64,000 nucleotides of DNA from SIG440 sp045646865 (GTDB taxonomy: Bacteria > Bacillota > Clostridia > Monoglobales > Monoglobaceae), in contig JAZRLM010000018.1 in assembly GCA_045646865.1 (NCBI GenBank), forward strand, positions 124,001 to 188,000, read 5' to 3'. Positions 9,319 to 16,526 of the stretch are shown here, piece by piece (the first letter of the stretch is position 1; the number at the start of each line of letters is the position of its first letter). A program made the position numbers and the translations under genes. The notes under the pieces are model-generated. The model saw only the letters and a program-made list of their open reading frames with translations, made no database searches and had not been told where the DNA came from.

Positions 9319-9387
9319 TTTTCATCTCCGCAAATTAATTGATTTTAAAATATAAGAATTATGTAAGGGTAGCATATACAGTAAACT

Positions 9388-9997
9388 TTGTGTCATAGGT
9401 CAGGTTGGATTTCCCAGCAGACTTCCCGATTGTCGCCAAGGGGGATGTTTCCGTTTAAAATCTGCCTCGCATCGTTACCGATGATACAGCAAAATGATTT
9501 TGCTGTATCTGCGCTACCTGATTGCCACTTAGTACACACTGCAATCCTGCATATGCATAGCCAAATAACTACCGGTCTAGGAGTTTTCCTCAACAGCTGC
9601 AAACGTTTCTTAGCCTCTTTTGCAAATATGGTTTCAAAAAGCAATAACATACAGCCCTGTGGCCGCAGGTCTGCAGTCTGAACAATTATCCGCCATACCC
9701 ACTCAAGGCAGGCTACACTGCCCACAGCATCACAAGGATACCGCAACGCAGGTTTTAACCTGATACGTATAGCGGCGGGATGTCCCATCCGTTACACGGT
9801 CACAGGCCTCCACGGAAAAGGGGTCAACGCCCACATGCCGTTGCGGATCGCCCCTAAACCTTAACTCCCAGCACACACCCTCGACTGGGCGTCGCGAGCA
9901 CGCACAAGGAACTTCATCGATATGCCCTTCGGCGAATTTTTAGGCCCGCCCTGGGAAATGAAGCAGCTGACTAGAATACCGTTACCCAGAATTCTCA
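9388..9997 (-). ncRNA. ole: OLE RNA (ornate, large, extremophilic-type RNA)
   Basis: About 610 nt of non-coding DNA precedes oapA. It differs from the surrounding AT-rich spacers in being GC-richer and dense in short helices. A strong promoter (TTGACA, 17 bp, TATACT) on the minus strand places the 5' end near 9997. OLE RNAs are about 600 nt and lie just upstream of oapA and isoprenoid genes, so length, position and neighbours all match. I could not run the covariance model; the exact 3' end (around 9385-9395) is estimated. No intrinsic terminator is evident before oapA, so the RNA is probably processed from, or read through into, the oapA-dxs transcript. Known roles elsewhere are a membrane RNP linked to ethanol, cold and magnesium stress. 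Confidence 0.85.
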
Positions 9998-10003
9998 CAT
10001 TAT

Positions 10004-10032
10004 AGTATATAATATTTATAGATTAATGTCAA
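10004..10032 (-). promoter_or_regulatory. Promoter of OLE RNA and the oapA operon
   Basis: On the minus strand, TTGACA (10027-10032) and TATACT (10004-10009) are separated by 17 bp. The predicted start is near 9997. No other good promoter is seen before oapA, so it probably drives the whole oapA-dxs-recN operon. Confidence 0.75.
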
Positions 10033-10064
10033 GGACTGAAAACTGTGATTTTAAGAAATTTACT

Positions 10065-10394
10065 TTACTCTTCATCATTTAATTCTATATCATTAAAAAT
10101 AATTTTAAGATAATCACGGCGACCATATAATATACGGTAAATCGAAATATATTCGCCGTCAACTTTGTAAAATACAAGATAATTTCCGCTGACAATAAAG
10201 AGGTAATCCGTATCAAATGGCACTTTAGCAGATAACGAAAGTCCCATATACGGAGAATCCGCTAAACAGCTATAATCGTCAATTATACGTTTAATCACCT
10301 TGTTTGCTGCAATTGGGTTTAATAAATCATTTTCAATATATGACTTAATATCCTTTAAACCATTTAACGCCGCAGGAGTAAGCCGTATTTTCAT
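10065..10394 (-). CDS. RelE/ParE-family toxin
   Basis: This 109-residue protein begins 'MKIRLTPAALNGLKDIKSYI' and carries 'YLFIVSGNYLVFYKV' and 'RILYGRRDY', the pattern of the RelE/ParE superfamily. Members either cleave mRNA on the ribosome (RelE) or inhibit gyrase (ParE); which applies cannot be read here. Its start codon overlaps the antitoxin stop codon by one base (TAATG), so the two are translationally coupled. It sits just upstream of the OLE RNA promoter, where host biosynthetic genes often lie in other genomes. Confidence 0.85.
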   Translation of the reverse strand: MKIRLTPAALNGLKDIKSYIENDLLNPIAANKVIKRIIDDYSCLADSPYMGLSLSAKVPFDTDYLFIVSGNYLVFYKVDGEYISIYRILYGRRDYLKIIFNDIELNDEE

Positions 10395-10642
10395 TATTTT
10401 ACCCCCAGAGCAGCTTTTACATCATCATTGGATAACCAGCCTTCTTCTTTGGCTGATTTATCAGCCTCGGCAAGCTTGCCCATAAGCTTGATGATAGCTT
10501 TTGTCCTCTCATATTCTTCTATATCAACAATGGCATAACGACCCCTGCCGTTTTTGGTAAGAAATACAGGCTCATCAAATGAAATATCCTTTAATACCTC
10601 TGCATAGTTTCTTAAATCCGAAACGGGTCTTATATTTGGCAT
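10394..10642 (-). CDS. Phd/YefM-family antitoxin
   Basis: The 82-residue protein begins 'MPNIRPVSDLRNYAEVLKDI' and contains 'FLTKNGRGRYAIVDIEEYE', the standard Phd/YefM DNA-binding fold that covers its toxin and autoregulates the operon. The C-terminal half is the toxin-binding tail. It has a strong GAGGAGG ribosome site and its own promoter. Confidence 0.88.
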   Translation of the reverse strand: MPNIRPVSDLRNYAEVLKDISFDEPVFLTKNGRGRYAIVDIEEYERTKAIIKLMGKLAEADKSAKEEGWLSNDDVKAALGVK

Positions 10643-10673
10643 ATAAAAACCTCCTCTGTTATATGTTGTAATT

Positions 10674-10702
10674 ATTATATCATAATTTTAAGTAAAATAC
10701 AA
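10674..10702 (-). promoter_or_regulatory. Promoter of the toxin-antitoxin pair
   Basis: On the minus strand, TTGTAT (10697-10702) and TATAAT (10674-10679) are spaced by 17 bp, about 30 nt upstream of the antitoxin start codon. Confidence 0.65.
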
Positions 10703-10752
10703 CAGCGAATTTGAAATTTTAAAAATATACATTCCTTCTTCCCTTAATCACA

Positions 10753-10781
10753 TTGACAATTTTATTAAAATATGATACATT
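10753..10781 (+). promoter_or_regulatory. Promoter of small RNA 1
   Basis: TTGACA (10753-10758) and TACATT (10776-10781) are spaced by 17 bp. The predicted start near 10788 coincides with the first base of the closing helix of the RNA downstream. Confidence 0.65.
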
Positions 10782-10787
10782 GATTGA

Positions 10788-10943
10788 GCGACACTCTTCA
10801 ATACAATATGAAATCACTGTACGTATTTTTACTTTGGTAAAAATGCGAGCTCATTAAACTGTGGTTTATATTGTGTTGAGTGTCGCTACGATACACGGAG
10901 CTCTGCATTTTTCGGTGCACAGCCCCGGCTGTGCACCTTTTTT
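10788..10943 (+). ncRNA. Stand-alone structured small RNA 1 (pseudoknot class)
   Basis: This is a non-coding transcript unit of about 155 nt with its own promoter and intrinsic terminator. The outer helix pairs GCGACACTC (10788-10796) with GAGTGTCGC (10878-10886) and continues inward with matches around ACAATAT/ATATTGT. A loop segment (10839-10852, AAAAATGCGAGCTC) is complementary to a segment 3' of the helix (10898-10912, GAGCTCTGCATTTTT), giving a long-range pseudoknot or a switch, since 10839-10849 can alternatively pair locally with CGTATTTTTAC. The terminator stem is GGTGCACAGCC/GGCTGTGCACC followed by six T. The same architecture and similar 3' sequence occur in the RNA at 13939-14148. 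I do not recognise the family; 6S RNA and raiA RNA should be excluded. Confidence 0.6.
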
Positions 10944-11021
10944 GTCGCTACTTTCACTTATTTTCCATTTACATCATAATGCACATCTATACGTAGCGGC
11001 ACTCTACAACCATTAAGCAAA

Positions 11022-11050
11022 CACGCCATACTTGCGTATGGCGTGTTTGT
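11022..11050. terminator. Terminator downstream of the AllA-like gene
   Basis: AAACACGCCATAC and GTATGGCGTGTTT form a perfect 13-bp hairpin with a 3-base loop, just past the stop codon of the minus-strand gene. T-rich sequence follows on the plus strand and A/T-rich on the minus, so it may work both ways. Confidence 0.8.
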
Positions 11051-11064
11051 CGTATATAAACATT

Positions 11065-11556
11065 TTATTTTATAATTTCAAACTGCTGGTCTTCATCAAG
11101 GTCAACAACTGTGCAGTCATTTGCATAGGTGCACTCAGGAAGAATAATCATTGCGGTAAGTGCGTCATTGTTTGCAGGAAGGGGTGCTAAGTGCCAGATT
11201 GCGGCATTCATCTTTACAAGTGTGTGCTTGGGAACGATAAATGCTTTTGCAAGGTCTGTCACAGGTGTGCCTGCTGATGCGGGAGCACAATGAAGAATCA
11301 TATCATCATCAAGTGGAAGAATCATTTCCCATGTGGTTGTGTGATATTCCTGCTGGGTGATAATCATTTTTTCAGGCTTCTTTACAACAATGGGCGAATA
11401 GCCAACTCGGTGGTTGCTGTCTGCATTAACGCGGTCGGGATAGAATTTATGAATTTCACCGCAGAGAGCATATCCATCGGGCTCTGACATTTTGTAAAAC
11501 TGTCCGAATGGTGCAAATGCTTCGTTTGTAAGGGGTTCTGCTTTAATTGTTTTCAT
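11065..11556 (-). CDS. Ureidoglycolate lyase (AllA)-like cupin protein
   Basis: The 163-residue protein begins 'MKTIKAEPLTNEAFAPFGQF', the typical opening of the ureidoglycolate lyase/hydrolase family, and has 'WEMILPLDDDMILHCAPA' and 'IWHLAPLP' like other members of this cupin-type fold. AllA releases urea from ureidoglycolate in allantoin breakdown. No other allantoin gene is nearby, so the family is firm but the substrate is not. Ribosome site AAGGAG lies before the ATG. It is encoded downstream of the CofE-like gene, about 150 nt past a hairpin terminator. Confidence 0.75.
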   Translation of the reverse strand: MKTIKAEPLTNEAFAPFGQFYKMSEPDGYALCGEIHKFYPDRVNADSNHRVGYSPIVVKKPEKMIITQQEYHTTTWEMILPLDDDMILHCAPASAGTPVTDLAKAFIVPKHTLVKMNAAIWHLAPLPANNDALTAMIILPECTYANDCTVVDLDEDQQFEIIK

Positions 11557-11652
11557 GATCTTTTCTCCTTTTTATATCTTTAATACGTTTTTAATAATTA
11601 TCAGATTTTGGGTTTTTAAGCTTTATATACCCATATCATGTTAATACTAAAA

Positions 11653-11690
11653 GGACACATCAGAATAAACAATCATCTATTCTGATGTGT
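11653..11690 (-). terminator. Terminator of the CofE-like gene
   Basis: GACACATCAGAATA and TATTCTGATGTGTC form a 14-bp hairpin with CTTTT following on the minus strand, immediately downstream of the stop codon. Its sequence resembles the glp leader hairpin at 51509-51546. Confidence 0.75.
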
Positions 11691-11708
11691 CGTGGCGCTT
11701 AGTGCTTA

Positions 11709-12899
11709 TTAGTCTGTCATATTGTCAAAGTAGCCCTGAACAAGAACAACAGGTGTACCCTTGTCGCCTGAGCCGCTTGTAAGGTCGCAGAGTGAACCGA
11801 TAAGGTCGGTAATGCGTCTTGGGGTTGTACCCTGAGATGCCATATTGCCAACAAGGTCGCCACCCTTTTGCTTGATTGCGCCCTCGATAGCTTTTTTAAG
11901 TTCCTCGCCCTTGAGGTCAGCAAAGTCGTTATCAGCAAGATATTTCAGTTTAAGCTCGTTGGGTGTACCCTCCAGACCCTTTGTGTATGCAGGTGATACA
12001 ATGGGGTCAGCAAGCTCCCAGATTTTGCCCTGTGGGTCTTTGAAGGCGCCGTCGCCGTATACCATAACCTCGATATGCTTGCCTGTCTTCGCTAAAAGCT
12101 GTGCCTGAATATTTTCAACAAGGTCAAAACATTCGTTGGGGAACAACTTAACTGTATCTTCGGTAGATTTATTAGAGCCAAGAAGACCGTATTTTGAGTT
12201 AAATCCGCTGCCGTCAACAGATGCCGACAGAATTTCGTCAAGACCAACAACGCATTTAGCTCCTGCATCCTTTAAGATTCTCTTTGTGCGGACACGGCTG
12301 TGAATGTCACAGTTAAGAACGCTGTCTGTGTATCTGAGAATAACTCTGGGGTCGTTTGCAAGGATAATTTCAACCTCTGCACCGCAGGACTTAATCAAAT
12401 CACCGTAATATTTTATATAATCAACACCTGTGAAGGGATGTGGATTCTCACCGAAAAGCTCACGGTATTTTGCCTCGGTAAGAACGTCAGAATAAGGATT
12501 AACACCGGCATCATCAAGCTGGTCAAGTGAAACTAAAGCATTACCAACCTCGTCGCTGGGGTAATTGAGCATAAGAACAATCTTTTTAGCGCCCTTTGCA
12601 ATACCTCTCAGGCAAATCGCAAAACGGTTACGGCTGAGAATGGGGAAAATAACACCGATTGTTTCGCCGCCAAGCTTTGCCCTAACATCCTTTGCAATGG
12701 CATCAACAGATGCATAGTTGCCCTGTGCACGTGCAACAACAGATTCTGTCACCGCAACAACATCACGGTCGCGAAGGTCAAAACCTTCAATCTGTGCCGC
12801 CTCCACAACACTGTTTACTACGATTGTAGCTATATCGTCGCCCTCGCGGATAATGGGACAACGGATACCTCTTGAAACTGTACCTACTCTTCTTTCCAT
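11709..12899 (-). CDS. CofE-like (coenzyme F420-0:L-glutamate ligase family) protein
   Basis: From an ATG behind GGAGGAAA the protein has 396 residues. Its N-terminus ('RRVGTVSRGIRCPIIREGDD', 'VVNSVVEAAQ', 'AVTESVVARAQG') matches the CofE family, which forms a gamma-glutamyl bond on F420-0 with GTP. The chain is longer than archaeal CofE (about 250 residues), with added central and C-terminal parts rich in Asp and Gly. No F420 biosynthesis genes are visible and Clostridia are not known to need F420, so this clostridial branch probably modifies something else. A divergent LysR gene lies 106 bp upstream and is the likely regulator. Confidence 0.78.
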   Translation of the reverse strand: MERRVGTVSRGIRCPIIREGDDIATIVVNSVVEAAQIEGFDLRDRDVVAVTESVVARAQGNYASVDAIAKDVRAKLGGETIGVIFPILSRNRFAICLRGIAKGAKKIVLMLNYPSDEVGNALVSLDQLDDAGVNPYSDVLTEAKYRELFGENPHPFTGVDYIKYYGDLIKSCGAEVEIILANDPRVILRYTDSVLNCDIHSRVRTKRILKDAGAKCVVGLDEILSASVDGSGFNSKYGLLGSNKSTEDTVKLFPNECFDLVENIQAQLLAKTGKHIEVMVYGDGAFKDPQGKIWELADPIVSPAYTKGLEGTPNELKLKYLADNDFADLKGEELKKAIEGAIKQKGGDLVGNMASQGTTPRRITDLIGSLCDLTSGSGDKGTPVVLVQGYFDNMTD

Positions 12900-12960
12900 A
12901 GAAATTTCCTCCAATATATTGACTTTTATCGTCATTGTTATTATACTACAAATATAAACA

Positions 12961-12982
12961 TAAGTAAAATAGATAATACTTA
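12961..12982. promoter_or_regulatory. Inverted repeat between LysR and CofE-like genes
   Basis: TAAGTA and TACTTA are spaced by 10 bases in the divergent intergenic region, the kind of dyad LysR-type regulators bind. A TATAAT box for the CofE-like gene lies beside it on the minus strand. Confidence 0.45.
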
Positions 12983-13005
12983 CAACAGTAATAAGGAGCG
13001 CTTAT

Positions 13006-13884
13006 ATGAAAACCAAACTGGATTATTACAAAATCTTTTACGAAACCGCAAGGTTTGCATCCTTTTCCTCGGCGGCTCAACATCTTTATATTTCACAGTC
13101 AGCAATATCCCAATGCATACATCAGCTTGAAGAGGACCTGAACACCATTTTGTTTAACCGTTCACGTCGGGGCGTTACCCTTACAACCGAAGGTCAGCTC
13201 CTTTTCCAGAAGGTGGAAAGCGCAATGCAGTCAATTGAGCAGGGCGAAACCTTACTTGCAAGGCTTCATCACCTTAACAGCGGCTCGCTGATTATTGCAG
13301 CGGCAGATACCATAACCGCCCACTATCTTTTGCCCTATCTTGAAAAATTTCACGATGCATACCCCGGCATCAGAATTGAAATGGCAAACTCCTATTCATA
13401 CCATATGCTACAGCTTGTTAAAGACGGAACAGCCGAGCTTGCCTTTGTCAGCCTTCCTGCCGAGGATGACGAACTGACAATCGAGCCCTGCCTTGAAATA
13501 CATGATATATTTGTGGCAGGTCCCGAACACAGTATAAAGCAAAAATACAGTTGGGATGATATATCAAAAGAACCCCTGATACTCCTTGAAAAGAATTCTA
13601 TCTCGCGGCGTTTTCTTGATTGTGAATTCAACAAAAAACATATAGAATTAACACCGCAGATTGAGGTTGCCGCACATGAGCTTTTGCTGAGATTTGCCTC
13701 CATCCACCTTGGTGTTTCATGCGTGGTTGAGGAATTTTCAAAGGACAGCCTTGAACGTGGTGATGTCAAAAAGCTTAACCTCAATCCAAGTTTGCCAGCA
13801 AGACATATCGGTTATGCGCATTTAAAGCACAACACCTTGTCACTTGCGGCGCAGAGATTTCTTGACTTTATTAAAGAAAAATAA
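13006..13884 (+). CDS. LysR-family transcriptional regulator
   Basis: This 292-residue protein has the LysR N-terminal winged helix ('YKIFYETARFASFSSAAQHLYISQSAISQCIHQLEEDL') and a C-terminal effector domain starting near residue 92 ('GSLIIAAADTITAHYLLPYLEKF'). It is divergent from the CofE-like gene, so it most likely controls that gene and possibly the AllA-like gene beyond. Start is ATG behind AAGGAG. The effector is unknown. Confidence 0.93.
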   Translation: MKTKLDYYKIFYETARFASFSSAAQHLYISQSAISQCIHQLEEDLNTILFNRSRRGVTLTTEGQLLFQKVESAMQSIEQGETLLARLHHLNSGSLIIAAADTITAHYLLPYLEKFHDAYPGIRIEMANSYSYHMLQLVKDGTAELAFVSLPAEDDELTIEPCLEIHDIFVAGPEHSIKQKYSWDDISKEPLILLEKNSISRRFLDCEFNKKHIELTPQIEVAAHELLLRFASIHLGVSCVVEEFSKDSLERGDVKKLNLNPSLPARHIGYAHLKHNTLSLAAQRFLDFIKEK

Positions 13885-13903
13885 CATTTTTATAAGTTTT
13901 CTA

Positions 13904-13932
13904 TTGTATTTTTCCTTGTTTTGTGTTATCAT
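13904..13932 (+). promoter_or_regulatory. Promoter of small RNA 2
   Basis: TTGTAT (13904-13909) and TATCAT (13927-13932) are spaced by 17 bp, 20 nt past the LysR stop codon. The predicted start at about 13939 is exactly the first base of the outer helix of the RNA. Confidence 0.6.
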
Positions 13933-13938
13933 AATATA

Positions 13939-14148
13939 GTCACATAATTTAAACAATTGAAAAAGGGTAGTAATTTTTTATTTCTATGGGTATTTTATAC
14001 CCTTGTTGTATGTTATAAGTATTGAATTTGTTAAAAACGCAAATTCCAAAACTTATAGCATGCAATGTTGCTACCTATCTGTTTAAATTGTGTGACAACA
14101 ATCGGAGTTTGCGTTTTTTGTGCGGCAGCTTCGGTTGCCGCCTTTTTT
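13939..14148 (+). ncRNA. Stand-alone structured small RNA 2 (same class as RNA 1)
   Basis: This transcript unit of about 210 nt has its own promoter and terminator. The outer helix pairs GTCACATAATTTAAACA (13939-13955) with TGTTTAAATTGTGTGAC (14080-14096), with one wobble in 17 bp. GGGTAG (13965-13970) then pairs with CTACCT (14071-14076). An internal hairpin is GGGTA/TACCC near 13988. The loop segment AAAAACGCAAATTCC (14033-14047) pairs with GGAGTTTGCGTTTTT (14104-14118), 3' of the outer helix, forming a pseudoknot. The terminator is GCGGCAGC-TTCG-GTTGCCGC with six T. RNA 1 shares this layout and the CGGAG...TGC...TTTTT segment, with base changes on both sides of the pseudoknot helix. Family not recognised. 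Confidence 0.6.
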
Positions 14149-14200
14149 GTATAAAGAAAACCACGCGATAGTCGCGTGGTTTTCTTTATACAAAAAAGGC
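14140..14200. terminator. 29-bp perfect inverted repeat between RNA 2 and spoIIE
   Basis: Two perfectly complementary 29-base arms (14140-14168 and 14172-14200) are separated by only three bases. The arms begin GCCTTTTTTG and the core is CCACGCGA-TAG-TCGCGTGG. It overlaps the terminator of RNA 2. As DNA this could form a cruciform; as RNA it is a very stable hairpin. Confidence 0.75.
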
Positions 14201-14228
14201 TGATTGAAAACAGTGTTTTCAATCAGCC
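14198..14228 (-). terminator. spoIIE terminator hairpin
   Basis: GGCTGATTGAAAAC and GTTTTCAATCAGCC form a perfect 14-bp hairpin with a 3-base loop just past the spoIIE stop codon, abutting the 29-bp repeat whose A-run supplies the U-tract on the minus strand. Confidence 0.75.
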
Positions 14229-14240
14229 TTTAACATCCCC

Positions 14241-16370
14241 CTACGATACCTCTTTTAATCTTACCGATAGCACCGTCATATCATCCTTCACCTTGCCGTT
14301 GTTCTGTTCAATGGCATGATTCAATATTCTATCCGCAAGACCGCTATCAGCCTCCTGCACATCTGCCTTCTCAATAAATTCGCTTATCCACATACTTCCG
14401 CACTCACGGTTTTCGATTCCGTCAGTTACCATAACAATCACATCGCCGTCCTTCATATGTCGGTGTGTGCTTTCGGCATCAATGCCAGCAACAACACCTA
14501 TGGGAAGCGACGATGCCTTTACGGTATCAACCTGTCTGTCGCGCATAATAAAGCTTGGCTCGGCACCTGTCTTGATAAATTCTGCCTGACCTGTAATCAG
14601 GTCAATTATACACAAATCCATTGTAACAAATGCCTCGGCATCTGATTTAAGCAGCATTACCGAATTAATAAACTTTACCGCCATAGAAGTTTCAAACCCT
14701 GCGTACAGAAAGCTCTCTAAAAGTTCAAGCATGGCACGGCTTTCACGGGCGGCGTCGCTGCCTGTACCCATTCCGTCACTTAAGGCAACAACATACTTTC
14801 CTCTGCCAATGTGGGCAAACCGATAACTGTCACCGTTTTCACCCGATGCGGCACACTCGGCAAAATCCGTCTCAATCTTAAATCTTTCACGGGGCTGGTC
14901 GGCACCGATACTACACATACCAATATCGCTTTTTATCTCCTCGGAAATCCCACCCAGTATCCCCGAAACGTCGGTCATCTGCTGTCCCACCGCTCTGCGG
15001 TTTTCTTCAAGAACTTTAAGCCACTCCTGCTTGACCTGATGCAAATCAAGCTGGTGATTAAGCTCCGCCACCAGAAGGTGAAGCTGAGGACACCGCTCCC
15101 TGAATGCTCTGTCTGCATCGTCGGGGGATAACTGACCTTTTTCGTTCATCGCCCTCATCAGGTTAAAAAGCGACCGATAGGTAAAATCAAAATCCTGATC
15201 CCAGCATATATCCGTCTTCTTGCATTTTCTGCACACCTTGTCCGCCGCAATATCAAAAAATGTGGCAAAGTCGGCTTTGTTCTTCCGCTTTTTGCCGTCA
15301 CGCACCTGACGGTCTATGGTTTTTGCCATTGCATCAAAGGATTCCGCCACCGATTTAAGCCTTTGGCGAAGATTTTCTTTCATTCTTGTTATTGCCGCCT
15401 TTTCAACCGCATCAAGACACACTATCTCACTCACAAGATTAATGATTTTATGCTTCACAAAAGCAAACAGCACCGATGCCGCCATAATTTCATAAAGGGT
15501 CAGTACAGATTCCATTGCGCCGTCGGTATACACAACCAATATTCCGTTGGCAAGTATAACGCCTGCAATAACCCCGCCTTTGCCAAACCGCGAAAAAATT
15601 CCCGCCAGAAATCCGCAAAAGCCAAATGCCCCCATAATAGGCATAAAATAGTCGCTTCCGATTCCGCACACCATGCCAAGAACCACACCTGCCGCGGTGG
15701 AAAAACCCACTCCGCAACCTGCCGCAACAGTCAGGAGAGCAACCGTGGCAACCGAATTCATCACCGAAAAATCCGCACCTATATAAATACCTTGAATGCT
15801 GAGTATGGCAATCAGGGCCACAGCACCAAAGCTCAGTTTTTCTTCGCTGCTTAGCTTTTCGGGCAGAAATTTGCCCTTGCGCAGCAGCTTATTGCTTTTT
15901 TCAAATACAAACGCACCTGCCACCACAGCAACCGCCTCGCAAACCAACAGAAAAAAGCGAAAAAAGGTAAACCCTTCAAAAAACAAGGTCACAAGCCCTG
16001 CAAAAAATACTGCTGCTCCTGCAACCAAGCCTGCAGTAAAATCATTAAGCCGCACACCTCGTTCCAGAACAAACAGCACAGCTAGATATATAAGCCCTGC
16101 GCTGACATACTTAGTAGTGCCCAGCCTGCCGCAAACCGCAAATGCGCCAAGGCTAACCGCAATAAACGAACCCACCGCACCAATTGACAGCTTTCGCTCC
16201 TGCGCCAGAAACGAAAGCCCGAAGGGCGCAATACCAGGATAGGGCATTGCCATCGCCATAAAAAAACCTATTATTCTTAAAACCCAACCGTTTGGGGCAA
16301 GTTTGATTTTTATTCCCTTTGAGCTTCCATTTTTAGGCGTGCTTTTTGGGGAAATCTGTAATTCCGACAT
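14241..16370 (-). CDS. spoIIE: Stage II sporulation protein E
   Basis: SpoIIE is a membrane serine phosphatase that dephosphorylates SpoIIAA in the forespore and so activates sigma-F; it also acts at the polar septum. The 709-residue protein has about ten membrane segments between residues 30 and 310, starting with the family signature 'PFGLSFLA', then a linker with a Cys cluster ('CRKCKKTDICW'), and a C-terminal PP2C domain with metal-binding 'VALSDGMGTGSDA' and 'VMVTDGIE'. It is shorter than the Bacillus protein (about 827). The promoter has the extended 21-bp spacing and 0A box expected of Spo0A control. It is a direct sign that the organism forms endospores. Confidence 0.95.
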   Translation of the reverse strand: MSELQISPKSTPKNGSSKGIKIKLAPNGWVLRIIGFFMAMAMPYPGIAPFGLSFLAQERKLSIGAVGSFIAVSLGAFAVCGRLGTTKYVSAGLIYLAVLFVLERGVRLNDFTAGLVAGAAVFFAGLVTLFFEGFTFFRFFLLVCEAVAVVAGAFVFEKSNKLLRKGKFLPEKLSSEEKLSFGAVALIAILSIQGIYIGADFSVMNSVATVALLTVAAGCGVGFSTAAGVVLGMVCGIGSDYFMPIMGAFGFCGFLAGIFSRFGKGGVIAGVILANGILVVYTDGAMESVLTLYEIMAASVLFAFVKHKIINLVSEIVCLDAVEKAAITRMKENLRQRLKSVAESFDAMAKTIDRQVRDGKKRKNKADFATFFDIAADKVCRKCKKTDICWDQDFDFTYRSLFNLMRAMNEKGQLSPDDADRAFRERCPQLHLLVAELNHQLDLHQVKQEWLKVLEENRRAVGQQMTDVSGILGGISEEIKSDIGMCSIGADQPRERFKIETDFAECAASGENGDSYRFAHIGRGKYVVALSDGMGTGSDAARESRAMLELLESFLYAGFETSMAVKFINSVMLLKSDAEAFVTMDLCIIDLITGQAEFIKTGAEPSFIMRDRQVDTVKASSLPIGVVAGIDAESTHRHMKDGDVIVMVTDGIENRECGSMWISEFIEKADVQEADSGLADRILNHAIEQNNGKVKDDMTVLSVRLKEVS

Positions 16371-16415
16371 AATTATCTTTCTCCTTTGTAATCCGCACTA
16401 TTAGCTGTTTTTTTC

Positions 16416-16449
16416 AGTATACATACCAAATACAAAGATAATTGTCGAA
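16416..16449 (-). promoter_or_regulatory. spoIIE promoter with Spo0A box
   Basis: On the minus strand, TCGACA (16443-16448) and TATACT (16416-16421) are separated by 21 bp rather than 17. A 0A-like box (ATTGTCGAA on the plus strand, 16441-16449) overlaps the -35. The Spo0A-activated spoIIG and spoIIE promoters of Bacillus have the same stretched spacing, so this is the likely Spo0A~P target. Confidence 0.65.
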
Positions 16450-16526
16450 AGAATAGTTTCTGGAAAAATTTGTAAAACTATTTTCCGCAAAAATTGGTTA
16501 AATGTGTTGTTTTTTATTTAAATTTA

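Noticed and set aside
9393..9788. A 131-codon open frame within the OLE region
   Set aside because: Biased composition, no ribosome site and full overlap with the predicted OLE RNA; codon use is unlike neighbouring genes.
10788..10943. 6S RNA identity for small RNAs 1 and 2
   Set aside because: Overall hairpin shape is similar, but both have a long-range pairing of loop to 3' tail that 6S RNA does not have. Not fully excluded without a model search.
11709..12899. Evidence for F420 biosynthesis
   Set aside because: A CofE-family protein alone is not enough; no CofC, CofD or Fo synthase gene is visible.
14031..14222. A 63-codon minus-strand frame over the small RNA 2 and terminator region
   Set aside because: It lies across perfect inverted repeats and the RNA structure, with no supporting ribosome site; a by-product of the hairpins.
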